A stretch of 64,000 nucleotides of DNA. Origin: Heterostelium album PN500 (lineage: Eukaryota; Evosea; Eumycetozoa; Acytosteliales; Acytosteliaceae). Shown one piece after another: positions 11,907 to 22,929 of the stretch. Position numbers and translations under genes: made by a program. Below the pieces are notes generated by a model, which saw only the letters and a list, made by a program, of their open reading frames with translations, was not told the DNA's origin and did not search any database. The DNA lies in the NCBI RefSeq assembly GCF_000004825.1, contig NW_008805071.1, positions 1,426,001-1,490,000 on the forward strand, read 5' to 3'. How positions within the stretch are numbered: the first letter of the stretch is position 1; the number at the start of each line of letters is the position of its first letter.

Positions 11907-13025
11907 TGTTTTGTTGTTTTTATTTTTCTTATAAGTTTTCTTTTATCTAAAAAGTGTCAGTTTAATAAAACATTGGTTTGGTTATACAATAAATAATAAA
12001 TAAATAAACCAAGTTAAAGTTAATATACTACATGTAATTAAAATAGCACCAAAAGGAATCAATTCATGGAGTTTATAAAAAGGTTTAATTTCTGAATTTT
12101 TTTTGAGAAATATTTTTAAAAAATTGCGAAAACAAAAAACAGATGTTTTCTTAAGATTCTCACACTAATCGATCTTGATTTCGATGTTGTAAGAATATTT
12201 CTTTTACAAAAAAAGTTAATTGTTTATTTTTTTTTTATTATAAATCGAAAATATTTTTAAAATCTTTTAGAATTTTTATTTTCTTTCTACAGGATATCAT
12301 GTCAGAATAAATACTACAGTATTCATGAAGTTTATTGAGTTATTGGTTCGAGCGATAAATGCTTGGGGAATGAATCTATATTACGATCAAAATGGAAATG
12401 GTAGCCACACAGTATAATTAATGGACCTTTGGAAATAAATATGTATTCTCTTTTAACTATAAATATATAGTATCTAAAAACACTAATTCAAATATTTATA
12501 ATATAATGCGAACTGATTTGTAAAACTTGATTGTTCCAAGGAACAGAACTCGTTTGGAATCAAATAAAGACCACTGTGTGCAATGCAATGTTACAAGATT
12601 ACTTTGAATTCATTTTGTTCGCTGTTTTTGTCAGATTTTTTTCGAAGGTACCTTCTAAGGTTTGACATTTTGTAATTTGATTGAACAAATTATTCATTTT
12701 GATTGAAATTTGAGGGTGAACAATTTCTCACAAACGTATTTCTTCATTTTGATCGAAAAAGATGCATCTGATTTGCAAAAAAAAAACAAGTTTTTTTGAA
12801 AATCAATCGATTCAAAGTTTTGGAACATCCTGATGATTTATTTTATCACTAATTTTATTGTTCAGTCCAACAAACAAAACAAGCAACAGATTCGATAAAA
12901 ATGAAACACAAAAACAAAACATAATAACATTAATCATTTCTTATTTAAGTTTGTTTTCTAAATAAGACTGTTTTGTATCTGTATAACAATATATATATAT
13001 ATAATATATCCTTAGCAAAGAAACA
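11907..13025. other. divergent spacer with one coding-like island
   Basis: This is the promoter region of the vWFA gene (leftward) and the 597-residue orphan (rightward). Most is AT-rich. On the plus strand, 12299-12417 reads openly after an acceptor-like TTTCTACAG, ending LLVRAINAWGMNLYYDQNGN and a stop at 12415-12417. No upstream exon joins it in frame, so it may be a gene relic. A TA-rich box (12989-13007) lies just before the orphan's start. Confidence 0.45.
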
Positions 13026-14819
13026 ATGTCCAAGATTGCAGGTCAATTCCTTTCTTCCTTTATCGCATGGAGAGATGCAAAAATTTTAGCACAATTTCCA
13101 AATATCGCAAAAACTGATCTAGCCACTCTGACAGTTCCAGGATTCCTCGCGTTGACCACTTTCAATCCGACCACTAAGACTGACTTTGTCAAGCAAAAGT
13201 CTGAACAGTATTTCATTGACATTTGCAACTACTTCCAGAGTGACCTCGGTTTGGCAGCTCTAGGATTGACCAGACCAACACTCAATGCAGAGCTGCTCGA
13301 GATGGTACAGGACACCAAGGTTTCCACCTTCTTCCGTAACTACTCCCGCTGTTTGCTTCTCCAAACTCTCTACAATCTCGAAGAAGCCGGTAGCTACAAG
13401 TCATCGATCAGAGGTGGCAGAGTAGAGTTGGAGCTCAATCATATTGGTGGTAGCTCGTGGTTCACCCGTATCAATATGATGTTGTACTTTATTGCGTTGA
13501 AGGAGTTGGTTCCAGCGTTCATTCCATACATCTACCACTACGCCACATTCAACGGCAAGGTCAGACCATACATGTTGGCTGCACCAAAGGTCACTGAATG
13601 GGTCACCGCTGCCGTCACTTTCCAACTCGCCAACATCGACAACGACAACGAGTTTGACACGTACAGATTCGCAGAGTTAAAGACCAAACTCGATCTTTTA
13701 CAACCAAATCTTATCTTGTCCAACGATGTCTTGACTACCTACATCTACACAACGTTGGCATTCTACGCCACTGGAAATCTCATCAACACACCGCTCGTCA
13801 GAAGCATCATCTCTGCCACCGCTCTCAAGATTCTCAAGAGAATCCAAAAGAATACAACACATCCACTGCTTCCATTGATCGCCAATCTCAAGACTGCTTT
13901 CGGTGGAACCAACGAATCCGTAGCGGAAAAGCTTTCCAATCTCATCTTCAAAGTTGCCTTGGAGAATCCAGCCATTCCTAACATTTTGCCAACCACTGTA
14001 GATAGTCAAGCAACTGCCAACTATATCAATAAGAATCTTCAGGAACCAGAGTTTGATAAATTCAAAGCCGATGCAAACTTTGTCAAGTTGGCAGGTGGTA
14101 TGATGAATGCTTGCCACGTCGGTGTCTTGGCATACGGTCTCCTCAATCCAAGCTTTTTGGATTCCTTTGAAATCGGACTCCTCTATTGTCCAGAGGAGCC
14201 ACTCTATGTCGCGCGATATGACGATGGTTTGGCTGCCAAACGTGTCTACACTGTTATGGGTGAATTCCTCTTTGAAATCACCAAGCATCGCGCCGTAAGA
14301 ACAGACGGTCCAAACGATGTGTTGGAAGCATTTGACGCACTCGTTCCAAGAATCCTATTTGGTGACTCTGCCAAACTTGTAAGAAAATTGATTCCATCGC
14401 TATACACACTCGCCAGAGATATCAATACCTACATGCTCCTCACCAGAGACAAAATCAGAAGATGGGGATCGTATGCACTCACCTTTAGCGAGGTTCAAGA
14501 CGATAATATCACTGGTATCTGCAAGATGTACAGCACTACATCGTACAGCTCCGGATCCACAACATTGACAATTGGTGCTTCGCTCTTTGGTAGATCTATG
14601 GGTCATTACCTCAAGGCACCATTGATCGCAGTCATTAATTCGATCAACAACGATTCAGTTGAAACCGATCCAATTCATGACTTTATTCAATCAACTGGAG
14701 ATCTCAGAATCGATTATGACCAAGAAAATGCAGATGTCTCAGGCTGGGAGTCTCAATTTGAAAGCCTAAGCTTGGAAGCCCAAGCTGGAATTAATATTTT
14801 GGCTGGTATTTCAGCATAA
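13026..14819 (+). CDS. unrecognised intronless protein, 597 residues
   Basis: A single open frame from ATG 13026 (MSKIAGQFLSSFIAWRD) to TAA. Codon choice favours C-ending codons (CTC, GTC, ATC, AAC), the pattern of strongly expressed dictyostelid genes. It has no Asn, Gln or Thr runs and no introns, unlike most neighbours. The sequence looks like a folded, mainly helical globular protein; hydrophobic stretches such as MMLYFIALKELVPAFIPYIY are broken by polar residues and are not clear membrane spans. There is no signal peptide and no motif I can name. Alternatives are a lineage-specific dictyostelid protein or an old acquisition from another genome, including a captured structural protein. 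The sequence alone does not decide this. The coding call itself is firm. Confidence 0.9.
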   Translation: MSKIAGQFLSSFIAWRDAKILAQFPNIAKTDLATLTVPGFLALTTFNPTTKTDFVKQKSEQYFIDICNYFQSDLGLAALGLTRPTLNAELLEMVQDTKVSTFFRNYSRCLLLQTLYNLEEAGSYKSSIRGGRVELELNHIGGSSWFTRINMMLYFIALKELVPAFIPYIYHYATFNGKVRPYMLAAPKVTEWVTAAVTFQLANIDNDNEFDTYRFAELKTKLDLLQPNLILSNDVLTTYIYTTLAFYATGNLINTPLVRSIISATALKILKRIQKNTTHPLLPLIANLKTAFGGTNESVAEKLSNLIFKVALENPAIPNILPTTVDSQATANYINKNLQEPEFDKFKADANFVKLAGGMMNACHVGVLAYGLLNPSFLDSFEIGLLYCPEEPLYVARYDDGLAAKRVYTVMGEFLFEITKHRAVRTDGPNDVLEAFDALVPRILFGDSAKLVRKLIPSLYTLARDINTYMLLTRDKIRRWGSYALTFSEVQDDNITGICKMYSTTSYSSGSTTLTIGASLFGRSMGHYLKAPLIAVINSINNDSVETDPIHDFIQSTGDLRIDYDQENADVSGWESQFESLSLEAQAGINILAGISA

Positions 14820-15415
14820 TAAATTTAAATAAAATTTTCTTTGAATTCAATAATATTTATTTCTTTAATTTTCAATTCACTGAGATATTGATTGTTTTTA
14901 TATTTAATGTTTCCTAATTCGAATGATAACTATAATAATTTTTTAAACACTTTACTTTAATTTATTTTGAATAAAAGCACCTCAACTTTGCTTCAATGCC
15001 GTTATGTGTTCTTTCTCTACTAGAATTAATCATCTCGAATGATACTACTTCTACACCTACACTTACATCCTCTCCGAAAAGCATATTCCTGCTCACTTTG
15101 ATCCAGAAACTTGTTCCGAGATGACAGAGGATCTACTTTATCTTTATATTGCGACATTATCTAACAATTAATTATTTCCAAAAATATTTTCAATAAAAAC
15201 AACAGGTCATCTTATTGTCACCCCTTTTATCATAAAAAAAACATAAATATATACACGATTAGAATCTACCGCTGTTAGTGCCATTCTCACCATATTTCCT
15301 CTATAAATAAATAAATAAATGTTAGACCAACCAATAATTTTAATAACTAAAATAGGTGATATCTGTCATTTGTTTTTAATAAAAAAAAGTAAGTTGAGGA
15401 AATGAAAGTTTATTT
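14820..15415. other. spacer with short coding-like islands
   Basis: AT-rich 3' flanks of two convergent genes. A 43-codon minus-strand frame at 15026-15157 is listed separately. A second minus-strand island near 15259-15302 (RKYGENGTNSGRF, then stop) follows an acceptor-like TTTATAG. The two might be exons of one tiny gene, but I could not join them convincingly. Confidence 0.4.
15026..15157 (-). CDS. possible 43-residue small protein
   Basis: ATG at 15157, stop at 15026. Base composition is close to that of real exons and clearly richer in GC than its flanks. The peptide is highly charged, begins MSQYKDKVDPLSS and has a compact cluster GCKCRCRSS near the end. No family is recognised. An open frame of this size can occur by chance, so the support is composition only. 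Confidence 0.35.
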   Translation of the reverse strand: MSQYKDKVDPLSSRNKFLDQSEQEYAFRRGCKCRCRSSIIRDD

Positions 15416-18400
15416 CTATTTCTTTGTTGGTGTTAGTTGTGGAATGACAGTGGAACGCGCTTGATAGTTTGATTCATCCATTTTCTCCCAATGATAGATT
15501 GAGTCTCTTAGCCATGCGAAATGAACCACTTTGATGCCACACTTCATCGCTTGCAATACTTTGGAGGTACCCTCTTTGATGTAGATGAGATGAGTGGTGT
15601 TATCAGTGATATCCATTTGGACTTTGGCACCGAACGACTCTGTGAGTTGCACGATTCGCGTCGTAACCAACTTGGCAGAGTCGATCTGCTTTGGGAAGAT
15701 ACCACTGAAAACGATATTGCAATCCATCAGAACACTCTGTCTGATCTCTTTCATGATGGTTCTCGATTGACTGAGATTATCGTCGATAGTTTGAGCGCCT
15801 GCCATTAGTTGTTGCTTTCCACTGCTGCTGTTGTTGTTGTTGTTGTTGTTGATCTGTTGTGTCTCTTGTACTCTCGACATGTATTCGCATTGAATGATCT
15901 TCAAGAGTCGCGAGAATATCTCCAAGTAGGGAATCGATGGTTCCAACTTGGGGAAGTGATATTGTTTCGAAAGATCCTGAATCGAGAATGGATAGTGGTA
16001 GGTTGTAATTTTCGAATGTTCAACGTCCTTACTGAAATGTATAAATCTTTCAACCATAATCAAATTATCTCTAAATTGTCTCCCTATTATTTATTATATT
16101 AGAAAATAAAAGTAATTAGTAAATTGTCATTTCTATATTTATATATATAATGTGTGTATATACATACAGATATCTTCTCGATCATCTATAACAACGATCG
16201 ATTCAGATGAGTCGATTTTAAAGATACTTGAAAAGTTGGAAGGTGTGAATAGTGAGTAGGGTCGATTCGTTTGTTGCTTTGGAATGTTGTCTCCAAACGA
16301 TTCAATAGTTATAATGTTTTTAAACAATGTTTTACTTGGATCTATTATTTCAACCATCTTATTGACATCTATATTAATGATTTAAGATTAGTTATTCAAA
16401 GTTGTTGGTAATAATGAGAGTAACAAAATTATAACTTACAAGATTTATGATTGAGTGAAAATAGAGTAATGTTGAATAGAGGATAGAGGGTCTTAAGGAA
16501 TGTAATGGTATATGGTCTAATCTTAACGTAGTGGGTACAATTATCAATGATACACTGAATGGTATCACTCTTTTCTTTTTGATCAACCATATCTTCTGTT
16601 GTAGTTTGATTAGTTTAAATTTACAAAAATGGTATTAGCAGATGATTATAGGGATTCAAAAAAGATTATAAACATAATATTTACCTTTAAGTGAATGTAT
16701 TAAGATATGATCGATATCTATAATTAAATTCATTTTATATTCATTCTTTACCAACTCTCCAATTTCTATCTCTTTTCCGACCCATTCCGATGTTGAATAG
16801 GTGGTGACTGCAGTATTGGTAACAGGAGGTACCACATATTGTGATGCTATTGGTATTGGTATTGGTGTTGTTGTTGTTGGTGTTATGCTTGATTGTTGTT
16901 GATTTTCATTTGACTTGTTATTTACATGATTATTATCATTATCGATAATATTGCTATCATTGTTGGTGTCTGTAGTTTTAGATGTAGCTGTAGTGGTTGT
17001 GGTTGTTGTCGTTGTTGATGTTAATGTTGGTGTTACTGTTGAAGTAGTAGATATTGGTGTATTTGGTGATGATGTTTGTTCAGGTGTATTGTTATTCGAT
17101 AAAGGTGTTAATATTGGTGTTGTTGATGTTGTTGTTGTTGTAACTGATGGTATGACAGGTGACAATGATGGTTGAGGTGAAGCTGATTGTGTATTGGAAG
17201 GTGTTGTATTTGCAGAGTTTTCACCTGTTATACTATAATTGTTTATATTGTTATTACTGTTGTTATTATTGTTATTGTTGTTATTGTTATTTAAAGTTGG
17301 TGTTGAAGATGATGATGAATTAAGAGTTGGAGGTGGTTGATAATGAGGTGATTGCTGTTGTAATGCTTTATCAATGAGTGGTTGTTGTGGAATTTGTGGT
17401 TGTGGTGTTGGTTGATGATGTGGATGTAGAGGTGGTGGTGGACCGCGATGATCGTAGTGATTGTGATGTGGATGTGGTGGAAGTTGAGGTGGTGGTGGAC
17501 CGCGATGGTCGTAGTGATGTGGAGGTGGTGGACCACGGTGGTCGTAGTGATTATGATGATGTCCACCTCTATTGTGATGTGGTGGATAGTGATTGTTGTA
17601 ACCGTTCATACCATATCCGTAATCATGATGTCTTGAATAATGATCGTTTCTTGGATGATGGTGATGATTGTGATGTGGAGGTGGTGGTGGTGCACCATGG
17701 TGATTATGATGATTATAACCACCGTTGTTCATAGGTGAAAGTTGTGGTGGTGGTGGTGGATATTGATTGTAAGCACCGCCACCATTATTAAAATGTCCAT
17801 GATGGTTGCCAAAACCATTGGACATATTGGGATTGTTGTTGTTATTATTATTAATATTTGGTTTCGCGTTGAATCCAAATTGAATCTTAGGTGTTTGTTG
17901 TAGTTGTTGTTGTTGTTGTTGTTGTGGTGCCATCGTAAAAACTGTTGCTGCTGATGCTGTTGTTACTGTTGGCATTGCTATTGTCGTTGAAGCAATTGAA
18001 ATTGGTGTGGAAATGATTGTTGCAGGTGGAGGGGGTGGTATTGGAGTTGCGATTATTGGTGATGGTGTTGTCGTTGTTGAAATGATGGTTGGAGGTGGAG
18101 GAGGTGGTGTTGATGAAGTTGTCGCAGTCTCTTTTGTACTTGATACTTCATTACTTTTTATTGTTGTCGTTGATGTTACAACAGATTTATCTGGACTGCT
18201 ACTTGTACTACTCTTATTGTTATTCTTTTTAGCATTGTTGTTGTTGTTTTTATCACCTGAATCTCTTGTTGTTTTTCTTTTACTTGATCTTGATCCTGAT
18301 CTGCTCCTACTGCTTCTATCGTTGTAGCTACTCGATCGCGATCTTGATCTACTCCAACTTCTCGATAGACTTCTGTCTCTGTTGGAACGTCGAGATCGGT

Positions 18401-19523
18401 CACTTCTCCTGCTCTTGTGATGTGTGGACGATCTTGTTCGCGAACCACTCTGACTACGACTGGACCGACTCCAACTGCGACTTCGCGATCTCGATGAATG
18501 CCTGCTCGATCTTCTTCTATAACTTCTTCTGTGACTTCTACTACGGCTTCTACTTCGACTTTGACTATCGTAAGAGGATCTTCTATAGCTCCTACTTCTA
18601 CTTCTGCTGCTACGACTTCTACTTCTACTTCTGCTTCTGCTTCTTGAGTGATGACTGCTGCTGTGTCTTCGTTTGTAGGAACGTCTGTTGACCGACCGCG
18701 AACGAGACCTACTCCAACTTCGGTCACGTCCTCGCTTCTCTTTGAGTTTCTCATAGTCGCGTAGCGATGCAAGGAAGTCGTCTTCCTTGTCCTCCAACTT
18801 CTTGGCGTCGTTGGCGTACGGTACGTAGAGTCGACCGCCCACCACCGATGTGTAGGGTGTCGTCGAAGCATGAGGATCGACAATCATCGATGAACTGGCA
18901 CCTCCATACATAATCTGTTCCGGTGCAACTACCGGGTGCTGGTGGTAGTTTGGCAGGTTGTCCTCGTCGTCGTCCGATGCCAAAATCGGTGGAACAACCA
19001 CAGCCACCACTCCATTCATAGCGTACAACTCATCGACATCAACGTCGACATCGTGATGATGATGATAGTCATGATCATGATCATGAACGTGATCGTCCAT
19101 CATGTGATGATCGATTATTCCCTCGTGATGATGATGATGATGATCATGTAGCAGTGTCGATGATGACGATGCCAAAATGACAGGCGTCGTAGTATCTATA
19201 TATTGATCTTCAATCTTTTCCAACTTGAGAAGTGGTTCGCCACCAAGCTCGAGAATACCTCCATCGTCAATCTCACCATCTTCGACATCTTCATCTTCAA
19301 CAATATCCTGATCTTGATCTTTTCCATTGCCATCATTCTTCTCATTGTCATCCAATTGCATAGCAGTACCATTCTCAATTGATTCCGAACAAGATTGCTG
19401 TTGTTGTTTTTGTTGAATATCAACATCATCACCACTCGTCAGAATTGACATTTCTCTATTTTCGTTTTCTCTATTGACATTATCATCATCATTCTGTTGT
19501 TGTTCAACAGAACTAGAACTCAT
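15416..19523 (-). CDS. FCP1-like CTD phosphatase with N-terminal RS domain and C-terminal BRCT, 1287 residues
   Basis: Four exons: 16685-19523, 16440-16595, 16168-16368, 15416-16083, all joined in phase 1. ATG 19523 starts MSSSSVEQQQNDDDN. Residues 20-260 are acidic and His-rich; about 263-421 is a long Arg-Ser domain as in splicing (SR) proteins; 440-900 is Thr-, Pro-, His-, Gly- and Asn-rich. The FCP homology domain starts near 933 with NLIIDIDHILIHS, continues through THYVKIRPYTITFLKTLYP and ends with VVIDDREDIW and DNLIMVERFIHF. A BRCT domain closes the protein (SVLMDCNIVFSGIF... HFAWLRDSI). FCP1 enzymes dephosphorylate the RNA polymerase II C-terminal repeat. Both Asp of DxDx(T/V) are present but the fifth residue is Ile. 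The RS domain is not typical of FCP1 and would suggest targeting to splicing factors or speckles. Confidence 0.85.
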
Positions 19524-20157
19524 TGTTATGTTCTTAGAATGTTTCAAACTATTTGTTGTTTCTATAAATATATATATATATATTAAGTGTGGTTATTCGT
19601 TGTTGTTATTATTATTATTATTATTGGGATTGTTTATAAAAAAATAAATTGCAAAAAATTTTATTTCTTTATTTGGTTCCTATTTATATTTGTTATTGAT
19701 ATTATTTTTGTTATCTTTTTTTTTCTATTTAATTTATTTATATGTTTTGTGTAATTAGTAATTTTATTGGCGATGGAACCAACTGACCAAACTAATTATA
19801 ATTTATTTTTTTGTCGTTTTATTGCCACTCGTCAAAGTTTATTTTATTTTTTTTCCGTGTTTGCAAAACAGTTTTTTTTGGTTTAAAAAAAAAAAAAAAA
19901 AAAAATCTTGCCAAAGTAATGAAGTCGCTTAATCTTCAAAATATATTATTATAATATAAATTTATAGTTTTTTTTTTATATAAGAAATCTGAAAAATGTT
20001 AGATATAAATGAATAAAGTTTTTTATTTTTATATAAAATTACTTGTTCCAAAAAAAAAAACAAAAATATCTAAAATATTTTTTAGTTATTGTTTGATTGA
20101 TATTTTTGTTTTTTATTTTTATTTATTATAGTTTTTAGTTAAAATGTTATTTATTTA
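19524..20157. other. spacer, promoter of the FCP1-like gene
   Basis: Strongly AT-rich with poly-A/T runs; a TA tract (19566-19582) and an ATT repeat (19605-19624) lie just upstream of the FCP1-like start. Nothing coding was seen. It also holds the 3' flank of rckA. Confidence 0.6.
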
Positions 20158-20707
20158 TTATAGTTTCTTTTTATTATTTGATTGATTTGAAATGTCTTCC
20201 AAGTAGGAACAGATTTTGATGAAGGATGGTCTGTGTGCTGGTTTGTGTGACCAACATTTCTTGATGAGATTGGCAATCTGTGGTGGGAACTCTTTGGTTG
20301 GCAAATCGGGTCTCTCTCCCTTTGCAACCAAAACTGGAACATTAAATGGTACATTCTCTTCATATGGTGCTCTTCTTGTAAATATCTCCCATAAAACTAA
20401 TAATAATAATAATAATAATAAAACAGAAACATTTATATTAATAATCAAATATTAATACTATATTATTTACAATTCAACTTACTAACACCATATGAATAAA
20501 CATCAACTTTATCAGTATAATGTTTGGAAGTAAAGATTTCAGGTGCCATCCATGCTTGAGTTCCAACGTGACTCGTCATATATTTATTGGTGATTCTGGA
20601 TGATCCAAAATCTATAATCTTTATCTTATTATTATCGGTAATCTATTGATAATTTTGTGTAAGTATAACATATATACTATATATATAAATGTGAATGAAT
20701 GATTGGT

Positions 20708-20745
<38 letters not shown>

Positions 20746-21559
20746 ACTTACTAAAATATTCATACTCTTTAAATCTCTGTGTATGATCGACATTGAATGA
20801 AGATATCTCATTCCATAGGCAATGTCAAGTGCAAATGTAATCTTTGCGTTAATGTCCAAGACGTTCAATGGGTTCTTTAGATAGTCTGTGAGACTACCCT
20901 TCGGACAGTATTCAGTGAGATGGAAATAGCTGGAACCATACGATCCAGAGCCAAAGCACTGCACCAAACACTCATGTTTCAGAATGGTCATCAGCGCAAC
21001 CTCTCTTCGATACTCGGCAACATCGAAATACACATTGAATTCATGTCCAAATATTTTCACTGCTACTTCTTTTCCTTTCCAAAATCCTCTGTTCATAATT
21101 AATTAACAATATGAAATGGTTATTTAAGTAAGTATATTATAAATATTTTTAGTTGGCTTTACTACTTACAAATATACTCTACCAGATGCACCTGATGCCA
21201 ACCAGTGACTAACCATTACATCTTGGTAGTTGATTTCATTGTGTATCGATATGTTGTTCTTCATCACCTCATCAAGTATATACTCAATGTCTGATGCGTC
21301 GATCCTTGTGATTTGACAAATCTCTGGATTGTCAGATGCACATATCGAAATAGATAATTGAATAGGTGATGTTGGTGAATTAATTATATTATAGTTATTA
21401 TTATTATTATTGTTGTTGTTATTATTGTTATTGTTATTGTTATTATTATTATTGTTATTGGTTGGTGATGGAACTGAAATAGGTTGTGAGTGACACACCG
21501 GTGAAGTTGGCAACAATAATGCAGATGATTGTGGTGATTGTTGTAATTGTTGTTGTAAC

Positions 21560-21590
<31 letters not shown>

Positions 21591-22929
21591 GCTGCTGCTG
21601 CTGTTGTTGTTCTGAAAGATTGTTCGTCGATGAAGAAGTCGATATTTTATTTGCTGTTGGTTGTACTCTCCACTCTTGGTTGAATGGCGATGTTAGGAAG
21701 TGGAGGAATGCATCACACACCATGTCTTCGAGAACCTGGTTCTCTACTTCATCAAAGAGATCAATGCGTGGCTCTCCTTTCATGGCTTCCTCTACTCGTT
21801 TCTTGAGACAAGACTCCAAATTCAGCTGCGAAGATCCATCCTCGACAAAGAAACGGCGCCATATGTCGTTGGCTGTATATCTACGTTCGTCTTCCTTTGC
21901 AATCTTTTTGTACCGCTCGATCTCCAAGTAGAAATTCAGATTCTCCATACTCTGGTAGTTCTCCATGTAGCTCTTGAACTTGGAAAACTGTTTCGGATCT
22001 TCAATGGTTTTATAAAAGTTTTCTTTTGTTGCCTTGGTTTCGCGATGCAACGGAACTATGTCTCTGTCCGGTGCCGAAGCCATTTGTTGTTGTTGTTGTT
22101 GTATTGATGGAGGTATTGAAATTTGTTGTTGTGATTGTTGTAATTTTGTATTTGGAGATACATTATTATTATTGGTAGGAATTGAAAATGATGTTGACTT
22201 TACAATAGGAGGTGGTTGTTGTGGTTGTGGAGATTGTGTTGGTTTAATATTATTATTTTGATGTTGTGGAGAATTTGTTGTACTACTATTGTTACTATTA
22301 TTATTATTGTTGTTGTTATTATTATATAGGGGGAATGGAATGGGTGGCTGTTCCAATGAGAAATTTGTAGCTGCCAAACTTAGTGGAGTTGTTGCTCCAT
22401 CTTTGGAGGAGGGGTTCGAATTTGGATTGGAACTACCACCAGCTTTATTATTGTTGTTTTGTTGATAGTAGTTTCCAATTTGATATTGTGCAGAGTTGCT
22501 GAGTGGCGATATTGAGGTGAGAGTTGGTGGTGATGTTGGTGGTGAAGGTGAGCCTGAAGAAGATGTCTCTGAGGTGTATGAGAGAGAGGAATTCGAATTG
22601 ATCTCTTCATCTTCCTGTATATTTAAGGGACCAATATTTAAGAGATTCATCAGATTACTGTTGCTCGAACCTCCTTGTAAAAGATTGGTTTGGCTTGTAT
22701 TGTTCGAACCTGATTTATCTTTTGATCGCTTAAATGATTCAATCCATTGAAATATTCTTGCTTTCTTCTGTGTTGTCACCACTGTTGTTGTAATATTGTT
22801 ATTATTATTATTATTATTATTGTTATTATTATTATTGTTATTATTAATATTATTATTAATATTATTGAATCCACTATTTCTATTTACTGGTTGTACAACT
22901 CCATCATTTAATGCGTATGAAGTAGACAT
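20158..22929 (-). CDS. rckA: RGS domain-containing protein kinase, RCK1/RckA-like, 831 residues
   Basis: Four exons (21170-22929, 20752-21088, 20483-20642, 20158-20396) joined in phases 2, 0 and 1. After an Asn-rich N-terminus and Ser/Pro-rich linker, an RGS domain spans about 305-430 (ENFYKTIEDPKQFSKFKSYM... LNFYLEIERYKK... DAFLHFLTSPFN). A Gln/Asn tract follows, then a tyrosine-kinase-like (TKL) kinase domain from about 570: GASGRVYLG glycine loop, EVAVKIF lysine, IIHRDLKSMNIL catalytic loop, IIDFGSSR, MAPEIF. All key catalytic residues are present. D. discoideum RCK1 has the same RGS-then-kinase order and limits chemotaxis downstream of G-alpha. The intron after NIL holds a (GATT)n microsatellite. 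The gene is on the same strand as the FCP1-like gene, head to tail. Confidence 0.9.
20711..20745. repeat. (GATT)n microsatellite
   Basis: About eight tandem GATT units inside the second intron of the rckA-like gene, directly next to the splice donor of exon 2. Length variation is likely. Confidence 0.9.

Noticed and set aside
13698-14288. 196-codon minus-strand frame in the orphan
   Set aside because: Same cause as above: codon bias of the plus-strand gene leaves the reverse open.
18176-18883. Minus-strand Glu/Val-rich 235-codon frame
   Set aside because: It is the RS-domain exon read in another frame; the frame that codes RS is continuous with the FCP domain.
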